From: JBBIWA01 sp037439425
Lineage (GTDB): Bacteria > Acidobacteriota > Blastocatellia > RBC074
Direction of reading: 5' to 3'
DNA: 64,000 nt
NCBI GenBank assembly: GCA_037439425.1
Contig: JBBIWA010000023.1
Span: 1 to 64,000 of the forward strand
Each line of letters opens with the position of its first letter. The first letter of the stretch is position 1. The notes under the pieces were generated by a model, which searched no databases, had not been told where the DNA came from, and saw only the letters and a program-made list of their open reading frames with translations. Shown here in pieces: positions 36,557 through 49,116 of the stretch. Both the position numbers and the translations under genes were made by a program.

Positions 36557-36875
36557 CGCAAGGCCGTGGCATCTCAAGGAGAAAGATTGTGACGAAGAGC
36601 CCGCGTTTCAATCAGCGGTACCGGAGCCCACTTGCGGGCAAACAAGCTTCCTCGAAGCTGGGGCGGCGGCCGTCCACTCTGCCGCTATGGTCTAAGATAT
36701 TCCGCAATCGGTGCGACGTCTGACTCAGTGAGGCACACTCGGGGTCCCTCGTTTCCCGCTTGAGCGGGAATTGCTGGCAGCTTAAAGCGCAACTTGACAG
36801 GCGCTGGCCTCGATCCCTATACTTGCCGCTTTGCAAGCAAAGGAGATTTGTCTGTTAGTTATCAAGGAGAACTTC

Positions 36876-37148
36876 ATGCCAAATCACAAATCGGCTGAGA
36901 AGCGCGATCGCCAGAACGTGCGCCGCAACGCTATCAACACTGCTAACCGCAGCAAGCTGCGCACTCAGATCAAAAAGCTGCGCGCCGCTATCAGTGCTGG
37001 TGACCTTCAGACCGCGCAGGCGCTTTTGCCGAAAACCATCGCTGTCATTGACAAATCAATCCAGAAGGGCATCCTTCATCGTAATGCGGCAGCGCGCTAT
37101 AAATCGCGCCTGACACTACGTGTTAACTCGCTCGCTGCGGCCCAATAG
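36876..37148 (+). CDS. rpsT: 30S ribosomal protein S20
   Basis: A 90-residue basic protein, usual S20 length: MPNHKSAEKRDRQNVRRNAI at the start and the helical GILHRNAAARYKSRL near the end. It binds 16S rRNA early in 30S assembly. ATG 36876 has AAGGAG seven bases upstream; the frame extends to 36831 but that part is not conserved. It is a lone gene between copy B and the IS element. Confidence 0.93.
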   Translation: MPNHKSAEKRDRQNVRRNAINTANRSKLRTQIKKLRAAISAGDLQTAQALLPKTIAVIDKSIQKGILHRNAAARYKSRLTLRVNSLAAAQ

Positions 37149-37350
37149 CAGTCGCTTTGCCCAGGAGTGCCGTAGCGGAGAGGGAAAAGCAGTTTGCCCA
37201 GAAGTGCGCTGTCGGGCAAAGTGGTCAGTTTGCTCAGAAGCTGGAAGTAGAAGCGGTATGCGGGACGGGGACCCACTAAGTGCTCGGCCCGACATTTTCT
37301 GAAGAATCGTAAGGGGTAAAGTGAACTGCCACGGACGATGAAAATATTAT

Positions 37351-38881
37351 GGATGTGTCCCACCTGTCTAACCGCTAGAAGCGGCCAGATTTGGCGGGTT
37401 ATGGATGCTCCAGCCCAGATAGGTGACGGCTTGGTAAATCTTGATCGCGTTGCGCCGTCCTTTCTCTGAACGGAAACCATCGTGGTTACGTTCCAGACGG
37501 CGCAACGTTCGCATCCCTGTCTCGGCCAGCGAATTTTGCTGCACGCCTGGCACTCTAAAAAACGTCGTCATGTTTTTGAAATTGTCTTCGAGAAATGTGA
37601 TTGATTTCCTGTAACCATCATTCTCGTGATGCGCCGCATACAGCTTCAATTCGGCCAGCTTCTCTTGCGCTTCCGCCTCAGTGGTCAGGCCTTCAAAGAT
37701 GGCCCACACTTTGTGCAGGAATCTGCGCAGGAATGACATCTCCGATTGTGTCTGAAGAACCTCTTGCATGGTCTCTTTCTCTTTTGCTGTGAGGTTCTTG
37801 TCGGATTTGAAGAAGAGGTAACGGTTCTTCCATAGTTCGGCGGCCAGACGTTTGAGTTTTTCCGCGTACCATTTGGTCTCGGCAGCTTCACCACGTTCTT
37901 TGAGATCACGGCGATGCGCGCGGAATTCATCCCAGACCTTGCGCCAGATATTCTGCAGGATGTGAAAGTAGTCGAGCTGAATATGGGCCTCCGGATAGAC
38001 CGCTTTAATCGCGTTGGCATAAGCTTGCCAATGATCGATGTAAAAGGCTTTCAGCTCCAGTCCGAACCGTTTCATCCGCTCCAGGAAGGGCTCGACGTGT
38101 TCTTCCGTGACGCTTCTCGACTTCCTGCGTGGCGATGATCCGCCCGTGTTCATCCTTGAGCACAAGCAGACACTGAGTTGCGCCGAGTGCAAACAGTTCG
38201 TCAAAGTGTCCTTGCGTGATCGGCTTTTCTTTGTGCAGCAATTTGATCATCTCCTCTTCGGAGGGCAACGAGTCGCCGACTTCATCAACCCAACGGTCGA
38301 TGGCCGATTTGGAAACCGTGACTTGAAATAACACTTGCATCAACCAACTGGCTTGGCGCGAGCCGAGTCCGGCGATGATGCATAAAAAGACGCCAAGCCG
38401 CATCACCACGTCAGAGACTTTGCGCTGCGTCGAGAGAGCCCCGCCACCTTAGGCGTGAAGTAGACACGCTGGCCTTGCTCATCGATGTAATAGCCGTCGG
38501 CGGTCGTGATCCGATAGATGATCAGCCAGGCGAAGCCGGAGAGTTCTTGCACATCAAATGTGCGTTCGTTGATCCAACGAATCTCCACGCCGCGTTTGAG
38601 CTGGAAGAGTTTGTGATAGTCGCGCTTGCGCGTATCGAACTCAATGATGGTTTTGTTGTCTTCGGCCTTTCCCTTTGGGCAAAGGTCCTCGTTCTGCTCG
38701 AGCACTGCGGTCGTCACCGGCAATTGAATGATCATCGTCTTATGAACTCCAATGTGATGGTTGTTCGTAAGATCATATGCTGGTTCGAGAAGGTTTTGAA
38801 TGCGCTCCGCTCGTCTTTCCTCCATTCATTGAAAAAGCAGGCGGTTAGCGCGATTTTCCGTTAGACGGGTGGGACACACCC
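37351..38881 (-). mobile_element. Insertion sequence with 8-base target duplication
   Basis: The 1531-base element is flanked by AATATTAT at 37343-37350 and 38882-38889. Its ends are inverted repeats: left GGATGTGTCCCACCTGTC and right (reversed) GGGTGTGTCCCACCCGTC, both continuing TAAC, 20 of 22 bases alike. The eight-base duplication and GG ends suit the ISL3 type, but the family is uncertain. It lies about 200 bases downstream of rpsT. Confidence 0.85.
37368..38825 (-). pseudogene. DDE transposase of the IS at 37351-38881, two frameshifts
   Basis: Three frames follow one another: 38403-38825 (N-terminal, with WINERTFDVQELSGFAWL), 38005-38409 (HTH-like SKSAIDRWVDEVGDSLPSEE and first Asp region GHFDELFALGATQCLLVLKD), and 37368-38204 (FYIDHWQAYANAIKAVYP with the second Asp, then HIQLDYFHILQNIWRK). 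Shifts lie near 38405 and 38110. The three parts total about 470 residues, a usual length, so the element decayed after a complete insertion. It is inactive unless a frameshift is tolerated. Confidence 0.8.
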
Positions 38882-38907
38882 AATATTATTTCCAGGGGAG
38901 CGAAAAC

Positions 38908-39744
38908 TCAGTTCAATTGCGCCTGCCTTCGGCGAATCTCTTTGATCCTTTCCTTGATCACGTCCGCATCCTCTGCCTGTGGTTGGCAGCGGAGATAAGC
39001 TTCCAGCTCCGCCAGCGCCTGAGCATAACGTCCCAGCTCCAAGCAGACCAGGCCACGATCGCGCAGCTCAACTGTTGACTCCGGATTGAGCAGCAACACG
39101 CGCTCAATCACAGCAAGCGTCTTGTGATAGTCTGCTGCGCGGGCGTAGATACCTTTCAAGTTCCGCAGCATCCGCGTGAGAATTTGTTTCCTCGTCACAG
39201 CCTTCAGAAAAGAAGGCTGAAAGCTGAGCCTCCCGCCGTACATCTCTGCAATCAGATTTCGACAACCCTCAACTGATAGAATGCGCCCACCGTGGAATGG
39301 ATCAATCAAGATCTCCTCCATCTCATCGCAATACTTGACGAGAAAGTGGCCGGGCAGGCCCACGCCAGCTACCGGCCAACCGATCCGCCGCGCCACTTCT
39401 ATGTAGATGACCGAGAGCGTGATCGGGATCCCGGTGCGCCGATCAATCACGTCGTTCAAAAAGCTATTGCGCGCATCGTAATAATTCTCACTGTTTCCTT
39501 TGAAACCGAGTTCGCCAAACAGATAGTCGCTCAAGCCGAGCACGCGCTCGTAAGGATCAACTTGAGAGCCTTGCCGCTCGCGCGCTTGCTTCGCGAAAAG
39601 ATCGAGCTGAGTAAGATACTTTCCGATTTCGAGATGCGGATACTCTTCGGCAGCGATGAGCAACGCTGCGCGATCTAACTCAATTTCGTGTTCATCCCGC
39701 GCCACCATCTCAGCAAACTGGCGGCGGGCTTCGGCTTTGGTCAT
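38908..39744 (-). CDS. SirB1-family transglutaminase-like/TPR protein
   Basis: A 278-residue protein of the SirB1 type. Residues about 60-190 are the transglutaminase-like core (YDARNSFLNDVIDRRTGIPI, TLSVIYIEVARRIGWPVAGV, PGHFLVKY), and residues about 195-265 form TPR helices (YHKTLAVIERVLLLNPESTV). The catalytic Cys of true transglutaminases is replaced by Ser/Asn-type residues, as usual in the family, so a scaffold role is likelier than catalysis. It has no operon partners. Confidence 0.85.
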   Translation of the reverse strand: MTKAEARRQFAEMVARDEHEIELDRAALLIAAEEYPHLEIGKYLTQLDLFAKQARERQGSQVDPYERVLGLSDYLFGELGFKGNSENYYDARNSFLNDVIDRRTGIPITLSVIYIEVARRIGWPVAGVGLPGHFLVKYCDEMEEILIDPFHGGRILSVEGCRNLIAEMYGGRLSFQPSFLKAVTRKQILTRMLRNLKGIYARAADYHKTLAVIERVLLLNPESTVELRDRGLVCLELGRYAQALAELEAYLRCQPQAEDADVIKERIKEIRRRQAQLN

Positions 39745-39928
39745 CCCGACTAAGATTCTCCTGAAGTGCCCCCAGCTTCCATCCTACCACAAAATTTTGA
39801 ATTGTTATCCTGACTCGTAAAAGTTGCCGCGCAGCACTTTCTCTCCAGCAGAAGTTTTCAGATAATGCAAAACCAGGCAGTTTTCGCCCCCAGGGTTATC
39901 TACTTCGGACTGCCAACAGGAGGCTGTT

Positions 39929-40852
39929 ATGAGCATTATGCGTAGCGTTCTCTTAGCCAGCGCCCAGAACCAATGGTTGCGCGAGCAAGCGCCCAAATAT
40001 AGCTTTGTGCGGCGCGCCGTCTCGCGCTTTATGCCCGGCGAAACCGCTGATGATGCTCTGGCTGCGGCCAGGGAGCTGCGGAACAAAGGCATCGGAACGG
40101 TGCTGACCTGCCTGGGAGAAAACACTACTGATCCGGCTGAAGCTGGCAACGTGACCCGCCATTATCTTGAAGTACTGGATCGCATCTCTTCACTGGAGCT
40201 ACCGACTGAAATCTCTGTCAAGCTAACCCATCTCGGTTTGGACCTCGACACAGAGTTGTGCTATTCGAATCTCAAACAGCTCATCGAGCGCGCCAAAAGC
40301 GTGGTCTGGATTGATATGGAATCAAGTGAATATGTTGACCGAACGCTCGAGCTGTACCGCCGCGCGCGCCAGGCTTATCCCAATGTCGGGCTTTGTTTGC
40401 AAGCCTATCTTTACCGGACGGCCGATGATCTGGCTTCCTTACTCCCACTTGGCCCGGCCATCCGGCTGGTCAAAGGTGCGTATCGGGAACCGCCCCATCT
40501 CGCCTTCCCGCGCAAGAAGGAAGTGGATGAGAATTTCTTCGCCCTGACCAAACAGCTTCTCAACGATGAGGCCCGGCGCGCTGGAGTGCGCGCCGCGATT
40601 GCTACTCACGACCGCCAATTAATTCGTCGAACGATAGAGTTTGCGACTGCTTCGGGATTGCCGAAAGAAAGCTACGAGTTTCAAATGCTTTACGGCATTC
40701 AACGAGCGGAGCAAGTGCGCCTGGCGCAGGAAGGTTATCGGTCCATTGTGCTGATCTCTTACGGAGCTTACTGGTTCCCCTGGTTTATGCGCCGACTCGC
40801 TGAACGTCCAGCTAACGTGTTATTCGTGCTGCGCAATTTGCTGGCGAAGTAA
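39929..40852 (+). CDS. Proline dehydrogenase
   Basis: A 307-residue monofunctional PRODH with the FAD barrel of PutA: LTHLGLDLD, LVKGAYREP near residue 187, IATHDRQLI, and YEFQMLYGIQRAEQVRL with the FQMLYG motif. It oxidises proline to pyrroline-5-carboxylate and passes electrons to quinone at the membrane. ATG 39929 has AGGAGG upstream. The next gene, six bases on, acts on 3-hydroxyproline, so the pair is a proline/hydroxyproline catabolic operon. No P5C dehydrogenase is in the window. Confidence 0.92.
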   Translation: MSIMRSVLLASAQNQWLREQAPKYSFVRRAVSRFMPGETADDALAAARELRNKGIGTVLTCLGENTTDPAEAGNVTRHYLEVLDRISSLELPTEISVKLTHLGLDLDTELCYSNLKQLIERAKSVVWIDMESSEYVDRTLELYRRARQAYPNVGLCLQAYLYRTADDLASLLPLGPAIRLVKGAYREPPHLAFPRKKEVDENFFALTKQLLNDEARRAGVRAAIATHDRQLIRRTIEFATASGLPKESYEFQMLYGIQRAEQVRLAQEGYRSIVLISYGAYWFPWFMRRLAERPANVLFVLRNLLAK

Positions 40853-40858
40853 ACCGCC

Positions 40859-41890
40859 ATGACTGCGACCGATTGGAATCCGCCCGAGCACTGGTTAAAA
40901 ATAACCACCATTGATGCCCACACGGAAGGCGAGCCGTTGCGCGTTATCACTGGTGGATTCCCAGAGGTGCCGGGCAACACGATGCTGGCTCGCCGCCAGT
41001 ATGCGAAAGAGCATTTAGACCATCTGCGCACTGCCTTAATGTGGGAGCCGCGCGGACACGCTGATATGTACGGCTGCATCATCACACCGCCAGTCTCGCC
41101 CGAAGCAGACATCGGCGTTCTCTTTATCCACAATGAAGGCTACAGTACGATGTGCGGCCACGGCATCATTGGTCTTGCTACTGTGGCGCTTGAGACCGGC
41201 CAGCTGCCGATGATCGAGCCTGAGACCACGATCAAAATTGATACGCCCGCTGGCCTGGTCACGGCGCGCGCCAGAATAAGCGCAGGGCACGTCAAGAGCG
41301 TTTATTTCCACAACGTGCCTTCATTTGTGCTGGCGTTAGATGAAGAAGCAGAAGTGCCAGGACTGGGTCGAGTGCGCTACGATCTGGCTTTTGGCGGAGC
41401 GTTCTACGCTTATGTTCAGGCTGCGGAGGTTGGCTTGAACTGTACGCCTGAAGATCTTCGCCAACTCATCGAGAAAGGCATGGCGATCAAACGCGCAGTG
41501 ATGGCCAGCCGGCCTGTAGTTCATCCCCTTGAAACAGACTTGAGCTTTCTTTACGGCACGATCTTCATCGGGCCGCCTGAGTCCGAGGGGGTGCACAGCC
41601 GCAACGTCTGTGTCTTTGCCGAGGGAGAGGTAGATCGCTCACCGACGGGCACGGGAGTCAGTGGACGTCTGGCGATTCACTACGCCCGAGGGGAAATCGG
41701 CCTCAATCAACCCATTGTGATCGAAAGCATCATCGGCAGTCGCTTCACCGGGCGTGTCGTTGCGGCCACCACAGTGGGCCCTCACCCTGCGATCATTGCT
41801 GAAGTCGAAGGCAGCGCTCACATAACTGGCCGCCACGAATTTCTGATAGACCCGTCCGACGAACTGCGAAATGGGTTCTTGCTTCGCTAA
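40859..41890 (+). CDS. Proline racemase family, probable trans-3-hydroxy-L-proline dehydratase
   Basis: A 343-residue member of the proline racemase family. The first catalytic position is Cys99 in GYSTMCGHGIIG. The second, Cys in racemases and 4-hydroxyproline epimerases (SPCGTG), is Thr263 here in DRSPTGTGVSGR. The Cys/Thr pair marks trans-3-hydroxy-L-proline dehydratase, which gives pyrroline-2-carboxylate. It follows the proline dehydrogenase by six bases. The stop overlaps the convergent isochorismatase-like gene by four bases. The animal collagen-derived substrate or dietary/environmental hydroxyproline is a plausible source. Confidence 0.88.
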   Translation: MTATDWNPPEHWLKITTIDAHTEGEPLRVITGGFPEVPGNTMLARRQYAKEHLDHLRTALMWEPRGHADMYGCIITPPVSPEADIGVLFIHNEGYSTMCGHGIIGLATVALETGQLPMIEPETTIKIDTPAGLVTARARISAGHVKSVYFHNVPSFVLALDEEAEVPGLGRVRYDLAFGGAFYAYVQAAEVGLNCTPEDLRQLIEKGMAIKRAVMASRPVVHPLETDLSFLYGTIFIGPPESEGVHSRNVCVFAEGEVDRSPTGTGVSGRLAIHYARGEIGLNQPIVIESIIGSRFTGRVVAATTVGPHPAIIAEVEGSAHITGRHEFLIDPSDELRNGFLLR

Positions 41891-42474
41891 ACAGCCTGGT
41901 GGTTTGCTTGGAGCTTCAGCGATTTGATGAGATTTTGGACCTGCTTAAATTCAGGCTGATCTGGGCCGCACATTTCAAAAAGCGCCATCTCAATCGAGGA
42001 ACCAATGGCGCCTGCGCGGATCATTTTGTTCAGACCCGCTTCGCGGTTGAGGGGGAAACGCGCCGAGATCGCATCGCTGAGCAGGTGCACTTGATAGCCC
42101 AGCCGAAGTAGGTCGTGCGCCGTTTGATTGACGCAGACGTGAGCTTCAATGCCACACAGGATCACCTGCTCGATGTGCCGCTCGCGCAATCGCGTGTCGA
42201 ACTCCTGCGCGCCGCAAGCTGAAAAGGCGATCTTGGCGATCGGCTCTGTTGCTTCAGGCAAGCACGATTTTATTTTCTCCACTGTCTGCCCAAGCCCTTG
42301 CGGATATTGTTCGGTCACGATCACCGGGATCTTGAGCAGCTTGCAGGCTTGCACCATCAAAGCGATGCGCTCGGCGACCTCGTCGAAATCGGCGATGATC
42401 TTGCGAAATGCCTCCTGCATATCAATGATGGCGAGGGCTGCGCGGTTGCGATCGAGGAGATTAGGGTGTCTCAT
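41887..42474 (-). CDS. Isochorismatase-family cysteine hydrolase
   Basis: A 195-residue protein with the family triad: Asp18 in LAIIDMQEAF, Lys in IAKIAFSACG near residue 103, and Cys in ILCGIEAHVCVNQTA near residue 134. Such enzymes hydrolyse amides such as nicotinamide or N-carbamoyl compounds, or are of the YcaC type; the substrate here cannot be told. It converges with the hydroxyproline dehydratase gene and shares its direction with glmS, 12 bases away from the glmS stop. Confidence 0.85.
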   Translation of the reverse strand: MRHPNLLDRNRAALAIIDMQEAFRKIIADFDEVAERIALMVQACKLLKIPVIVTEQYPQGLGQTVEKIKSCLPEATEPIAKIAFSACGAQEFDTRLRERHIEQVILCGIEAHVCVNQTAHDLLRLGYQVHLLSDAISARFPLNREAGLNKMIRAGAIGSSIEMALFEMCGPDQPEFKQVQNLIKSLKLQANHQAV

Positions 42475-42486
42475 AGTTCCAGTCTC

Positions 42487-45876
<3,390 letters not shown>

Positions 45877-45908
45877 AGTTCTTCAACCTCTTTCGATTTT
45901 TCTCGCGG

Positions 45909-46418
45909 TCACTGTTTCATCCTGAAGCTGGCGCGTCGTGCTTTCGGTAACATCGCAGCCGAGCGTAGCGGTGACTGCAGCTCTAGCGTCTTGCCTTCAT
46001 CGCTTGCCACCGACGCTTTGCGCTGCTGCTCAAGGCGCGCCAGTTCGTAGCGCCGTTTGCGCTCCTTCATCTCTTTAAAGAAGCCGCCCCACACTAGACA
46101 GGCTACTGCGAAGATGCTAGGAATCAGCGCCAGCGTGAGATAAAGGATGAACATAATTGGCAGTGCAGGCCTGCCCGCAGGGTGAAACAACGCGGTCACC
46201 CCGAAGATGACCAAGAGGGTTAGATAAAGGAGCGGGAGCCCCATTATCTGCCCAACCCCAAACAGCACCCATCTCTCGCGCTGCATCTGCTTTTGGCTCA
46301 ACGCGGCAGCCTCGCGCGGGTTTTCCAGCGGTCGCACGTGGTCAGTGAGCTTGAGTCCGCACGATTGGCAAAATTTCTTTGGCTGTTCAGCCTGCGCACC
46401 GCATTGAGGGCAATACAT
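45909..46418 (-). CDS. Small zinc-ribbon membrane protein
   Basis: A 169-residue protein. Residues 1-23 are a zinc ribbon (CPQCGAQAEQPKKFCQSCG, two CxxC pairs). Two or three hydrophobic segments follow at about 50-120 (GLPLLYLTLLVIFGVTALF; IMFILYLTLALIPSIFAVAC). The tail is basic. This architecture is widespread and without known function. It is between glmS and glmU in the same direction; the spacing (32 bases to glmS, 147 to glmU) allows co-transcription. Confidence 0.72.
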   Translation of the reverse strand: MYCPQCGAQAEQPKKFCQSCGLKLTDHVRPLENPREAAALSQKQMQRERWVLFGVGQIMGLPLLYLTLLVIFGVTALFHPAGRPALPIMFILYLTLALIPSIFAVACLVWGGFFKEMKERKRRYELARLEQQRKASVASDEGKTLELQSPLRSAAMLPKARRASFRMKQ

Positions 46419-46441
46419 AGCAGTCCTCTAATGAAAATCCC

Positions 46442-46534
46442 GGGAGCGCACGCCTGCCGCTGCTTTGATGAGCGACTCGACGGCCTGAGCACGCTGGAAG
46501 CGTGCGCTCCCAGGTAGGTTCCCAGGTAGGTTCC
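46442..46534. repeat. 12-base-stem inverted repeat and tandem 12-mer
   Basis: GGGAGCGCACGC (46442-46453) and its exact complement GCGTGCGCTCCC (46500-46511) can form a stem. CAGGTAGGTTCC then occurs twice in tandem (46511-46522, 46523-46534). It sits just after the glmU stop region, between glmU and the zinc-ribbon gene. It may be a dispersed repeat or a weak terminator without a T run. Confidence 0.65.
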
Positions 46535-46565
46535 ATTGCTTTCTTCCACGTCCTGATTCCTCAGT

Positions 46566-47948
46566 TCACTCTTTGAGCCGCTTCTTGACCTGAGCTGGCA
46601 CGCCCACGACCAGGGAATCGGGCGGCACATCTTCGGTAACTACTGAACCGGCGCCCGTCACTGATCCACGCCCAACACGCACGGGCGCAACGAGCATAGT
46701 ATCTGAGCCGATCTTGACATCGTCTTCGATGTAAGTCGGGTTTTTCTGCTTCCCGTCGTAGTTGCAGGTCACTGTGCCTGCGCCGATGTTGACGCGCTCA
46801 CCAATGGTGGCATCACCCAGGTAGCTCAGGTGCATGGCTTTTGTTTTCCGTCCCAACTTTGATTTCTTGACCTCGACGAAATTACCGATCACCGCTTCTT
46901 CTGCCAGTTCGGCCTGCATCCGCAGATGCGCAAATGGGCCAACGGAATTGCGCCCTGCGAGCCTGCTACCAACCAGGAAGCAGCAATTGAGCACCTTGCA
47001 ATCATCGCCAATGTCAACATCAACCAGGCGCGACCAAGAGTGGATTTCGCAATTGCGCCCGATGCGCGAAGCGCCCTCGATAATTACCTGAGGATGAATG
47101 ATGCTGTCGCAGCCAATCTCAACTCCATCGTCAATGTAGGTCGAATCGGGATCGACAATCGTCACCCCCTCGGCCATCAAGCGGTCGAGAATCTGCCGCC
47201 GCAATCGTCTCCAGGTGGCAGCCAGTTCGGCGCGCGTGTTGATGCCCAGCAGTTCTTCAGCATCCTCATGAAAAACTGTTCCAATGCCGCGCCCATCGCG
47301 CCGCAAAAGCTCAGGCACATCAGTCAGGTAGTACTCGCCCTGCGCATTGCGCGTGGTCAATCGGTCAAGAGCCGTCAGGAGCGCTGCTATCTCAAAGCAG
47401 TAGAAGCCCGGGTTGATCTCTTTGATTGCCCGTTCAGCCTCAGTCGCATCTCTCTCCTCGACGATGTGGAGGAAGTTGCCGCGCTCGTCACGCAAGATGC
47501 GGCCATACCCATACGGTTGATCAAGATGTGTGGTAATCAACGTGACGGCGTGACGGCCGTGCTTATGTTCTGCGATCAGGCGGCGGAGCGTCTCAACGCG
47601 CACCAGCGGCGCATCTCCGTAAAGCACCAGCAGCGCACCTTGCGCCCCTTTGAATGCTTCACGCGCGCTCATCACTGCGTGACCAGTACCGCGCTGTTCG
47701 GCTTGCAGAACAAAACGCAATCGCTCGGCCATCGCGGCATCGAGCGCCGCTCGCGCCGCCTCTTCCACCTTTTCGGCCTGATAGCCGACGACTACAAAAA
47801 TGTTATCAGGATCAAGCTGGGCAGCCGTGCGCATCACGTGCGCGATCAGTGGGCGCCCGCCCAGTCTGTGCAGGACCTTGGCCTGTTCACTTTTCATCCG
47901 GGTGCCAAGGCCGGCGGCCAGAATCAAGACGTTGATCGGTTCTTTCAC
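46566..47948 (-). CDS. glmU: Bifunctional GlmU: GlcN-1-P acetyltransferase / GlcNAc-1-P uridyltransferase
   Basis: The 460 residues are normal GlmU. The N-terminal uridyltransferase has LILAAGLGTRMKSEQAKVLH and LVLYGDAPLV. The C-terminal left-handed beta-helix has hexapeptide repeats, with NFVEVKKSKLGRKTKAMHLS and GAGTVTCNYDGKQK near the acetyl-CoA site (catalytic His in HLSYLGD). It makes UDP-GlcNAc, using the product of GlmS after GlmM. It is 29 bases after the yvcK-like gene and upstream of glmS in the same direction, so one operon is likely. Confidence 0.95.
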   Translation of the reverse strand: MKEPINVLILAAGLGTRMKSEQAKVLHRLGGRPLIAHVMRTAAQLDPDNIFVVVGYQAEKVEEAARAALDAAMAERLRFVLQAEQRGTGHAVMSAREAFKGAQGALLVLYGDAPLVRVETLRRLIAEHKHGRHAVTLITTHLDQPYGYGRILRDERGNFLHIVEERDATEAERAIKEINPGFYCFEIAALLTALDRLTTRNAQGEYYLTDVPELLRRDGRGIGTVFHEDAEELLGINTRAELAATWRRLRRQILDRLMAEGVTIVDPDSTYIDDGVEIGCDSIIHPQVIIEGASRIGRNCEIHSWSRLVDVDIGDDCKVLNCCFLVGSRLAGRNSVGPFAHLRMQAELAEEAVIGNFVEVKKSKLGRKTKAMHLSYLGDATIGERVNIGAGTVTCNYDGKQKNPTYIEDDVKIGSDTMLVAPVRVGRGSVTGAGSVVTEDVPPDSLVVGVPAQVKKRLKE

Positions 47949-47977
47949 AGGTATGTCCTCTAGTTGGTTGGGGGCTG

Positions 47978-49024
47978 TTAGGGGATTAAGCCATGATAGA
48001 TCTCAAAAATGGCACGACTCAATCGCTCTGGATTATGACGCACGGCACGCGCCTCGGAGGCGAGGGGCAAGGCAATGAATTTGACAGGTGGCGATTCTAG
48101 GCCGGGGGACTGTGGCGGATCAAGTGGAATGGCCTGCTCAGCTGCGTAACGCTTCAGCATCTCGGGCGAGATCGGGCTGGAATTAAAGAGCGCATAGTCG
48201 AGTGATAAACCGCGCCCGTATTTCAAGACCTCTCTTACGTGGTCGACCGCAGTGAAACCATCGGTCTCATCAGCTTCAGTCATGACATTGCAGATATAAA
48301 TCTTCTTAGCCCGCGACCTGGCCAGAGCCTGAGCAAGGTCCTCAATCAGGAGGTTTGAGATCACACTAGTGAAGAGCGAGCCGGGGCCAAGCGTGATCAG
48401 GTCTGCCGCTAGAATTGCTTCCACAGCTTCGGGCAGCGCGCGCACATTTGGTGGAACGAGAGATAAGTGATGGATGGGAGCACGCTGCGATTTGATTGCG
48501 ACCTGTCCGCGCACAGTCTTGCCTCCAACCTGCGCCACCAGATCAACCTGCTCGAGCGTTGAAGGCAGCACCCGCGCCTGGATCCCAAGCAATTCACCTG
48601 CTTGATTGATGGCCTTGAGGAAATCTCCGCTCATCTGACTTAGCGCCAGAATGATGAGATTGCCAAGCGAATGCCCCCCCAACTGACCACCGCCAGAGAA
48701 ACGATGTCTGAAGAGGCGGGTCATCAGCCGGTCTTCACAGGCAAGCGCCACCAGGCAATTACGAATGTCACCAGGCGGAAGAACACCGAATTCCTCACGC
48801 AGCCGTCCTGAACTCTTACCGTCATCCGTCACCGTCACAATCGCAGTCAACGAAGCCAGTCGAGGCTCAGGCCTCAGGGCCTTAGTCTGCCCTGAGCTTG
48901 AGGTAGTGGCTGTACCTGCTCGCACTGACTCAGGCTTGAGGTATAGCCTAAGCCCTTTGAGCAAGGTCGCAAGACCAGTGCCACCACCGATGGCAACGAG
49001 CTTCAGTGAATCAGTCGCAGACAT
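47978..49024 (-). CDS. YvcK/CofD-like (GapFactor) family protein
   Basis: An about 348-residue protein of the YvcK family. The start reads LVAIGGGTGLATLLKGLRLYL, and then VTVTDDGKSSGRLREEFGVLPPGDIRNCLVALA, where the family has DDGGSSGRLR (second Gly is Lys here). QLGGHSLGNLIILALSQM and LGPGSLFTSVISNLL are further motifs. YvcK binds UDP-sugars and adjusts cell-wall and carbon metabolism, which fits glmU and glmS downstream. About 25 residues (ESVRAGTATTSSSGQTKALR) are inserted in an early loop. Start ATG 49024 is preferred; the frame extends to 49081. Confidence 0.85.
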   Translation of the reverse strand: MSATDSLKLVAIGGGTGLATLLKGLRLYLKPESVRAGTATTSSSGQTKALRPEPRLASLTAIVTVTDDGKSSGRLREEFGVLPPGDIRNCLVALACEDRLMTRLFRHRFSGGGQLGGHSLGNLIILALSQMSGDFLKAINQAGELLGIQARVLPSTLEQVDLVAQVGGKTVRGQVAIKSQRAPIHHLSLVPPNVRALPEAVEAILAADLITLGPGSLFTSVISNLLIEDLAQALARSRAKKIYICNVMTEADETDGFTAVDHVREVLKYGRGLSLDYALFNSSPISPEMLKRYAAEQAIPLDPPQSPGLESPPVKFIALPLASEARAVRHNPERLSRAIFEIYHGLIP

Positions 49025-49116
49025 AAGACAGAGGCCGTAGGTTTCAGGCTCCGATTCATTCGATTCAACCTTCATGCCCAAGCGCGGGCTGGAAGCTGAG
49101 CTCTGAGGTTCTAACT

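Larger units (their letters stand above)
35421..36790 (+). repeat. Composite dispersed repeat, copy B
   Basis: Bases 35421-36290 match 59369-60170 of copy C closely over about 800 bases. The hairpin array (36293-36452) follows, then the block at 36605-36735 shared with 17085-17215 and 60575-60705. Within the 800-base part there is a weak open stretch LWPEVLERTAASRMECAVCD shared by both copies but broken by frame differences, perhaps a coding relic. No promoter, RNA or intact gene is recognised. Confidence 0.85.

Noticed and set aside
46926..47963. Long open frame opposite glmU
   Set aside because: It is antisense to a highly conserved glmU with no recognisable protein; it follows from the codon bias of the real gene.
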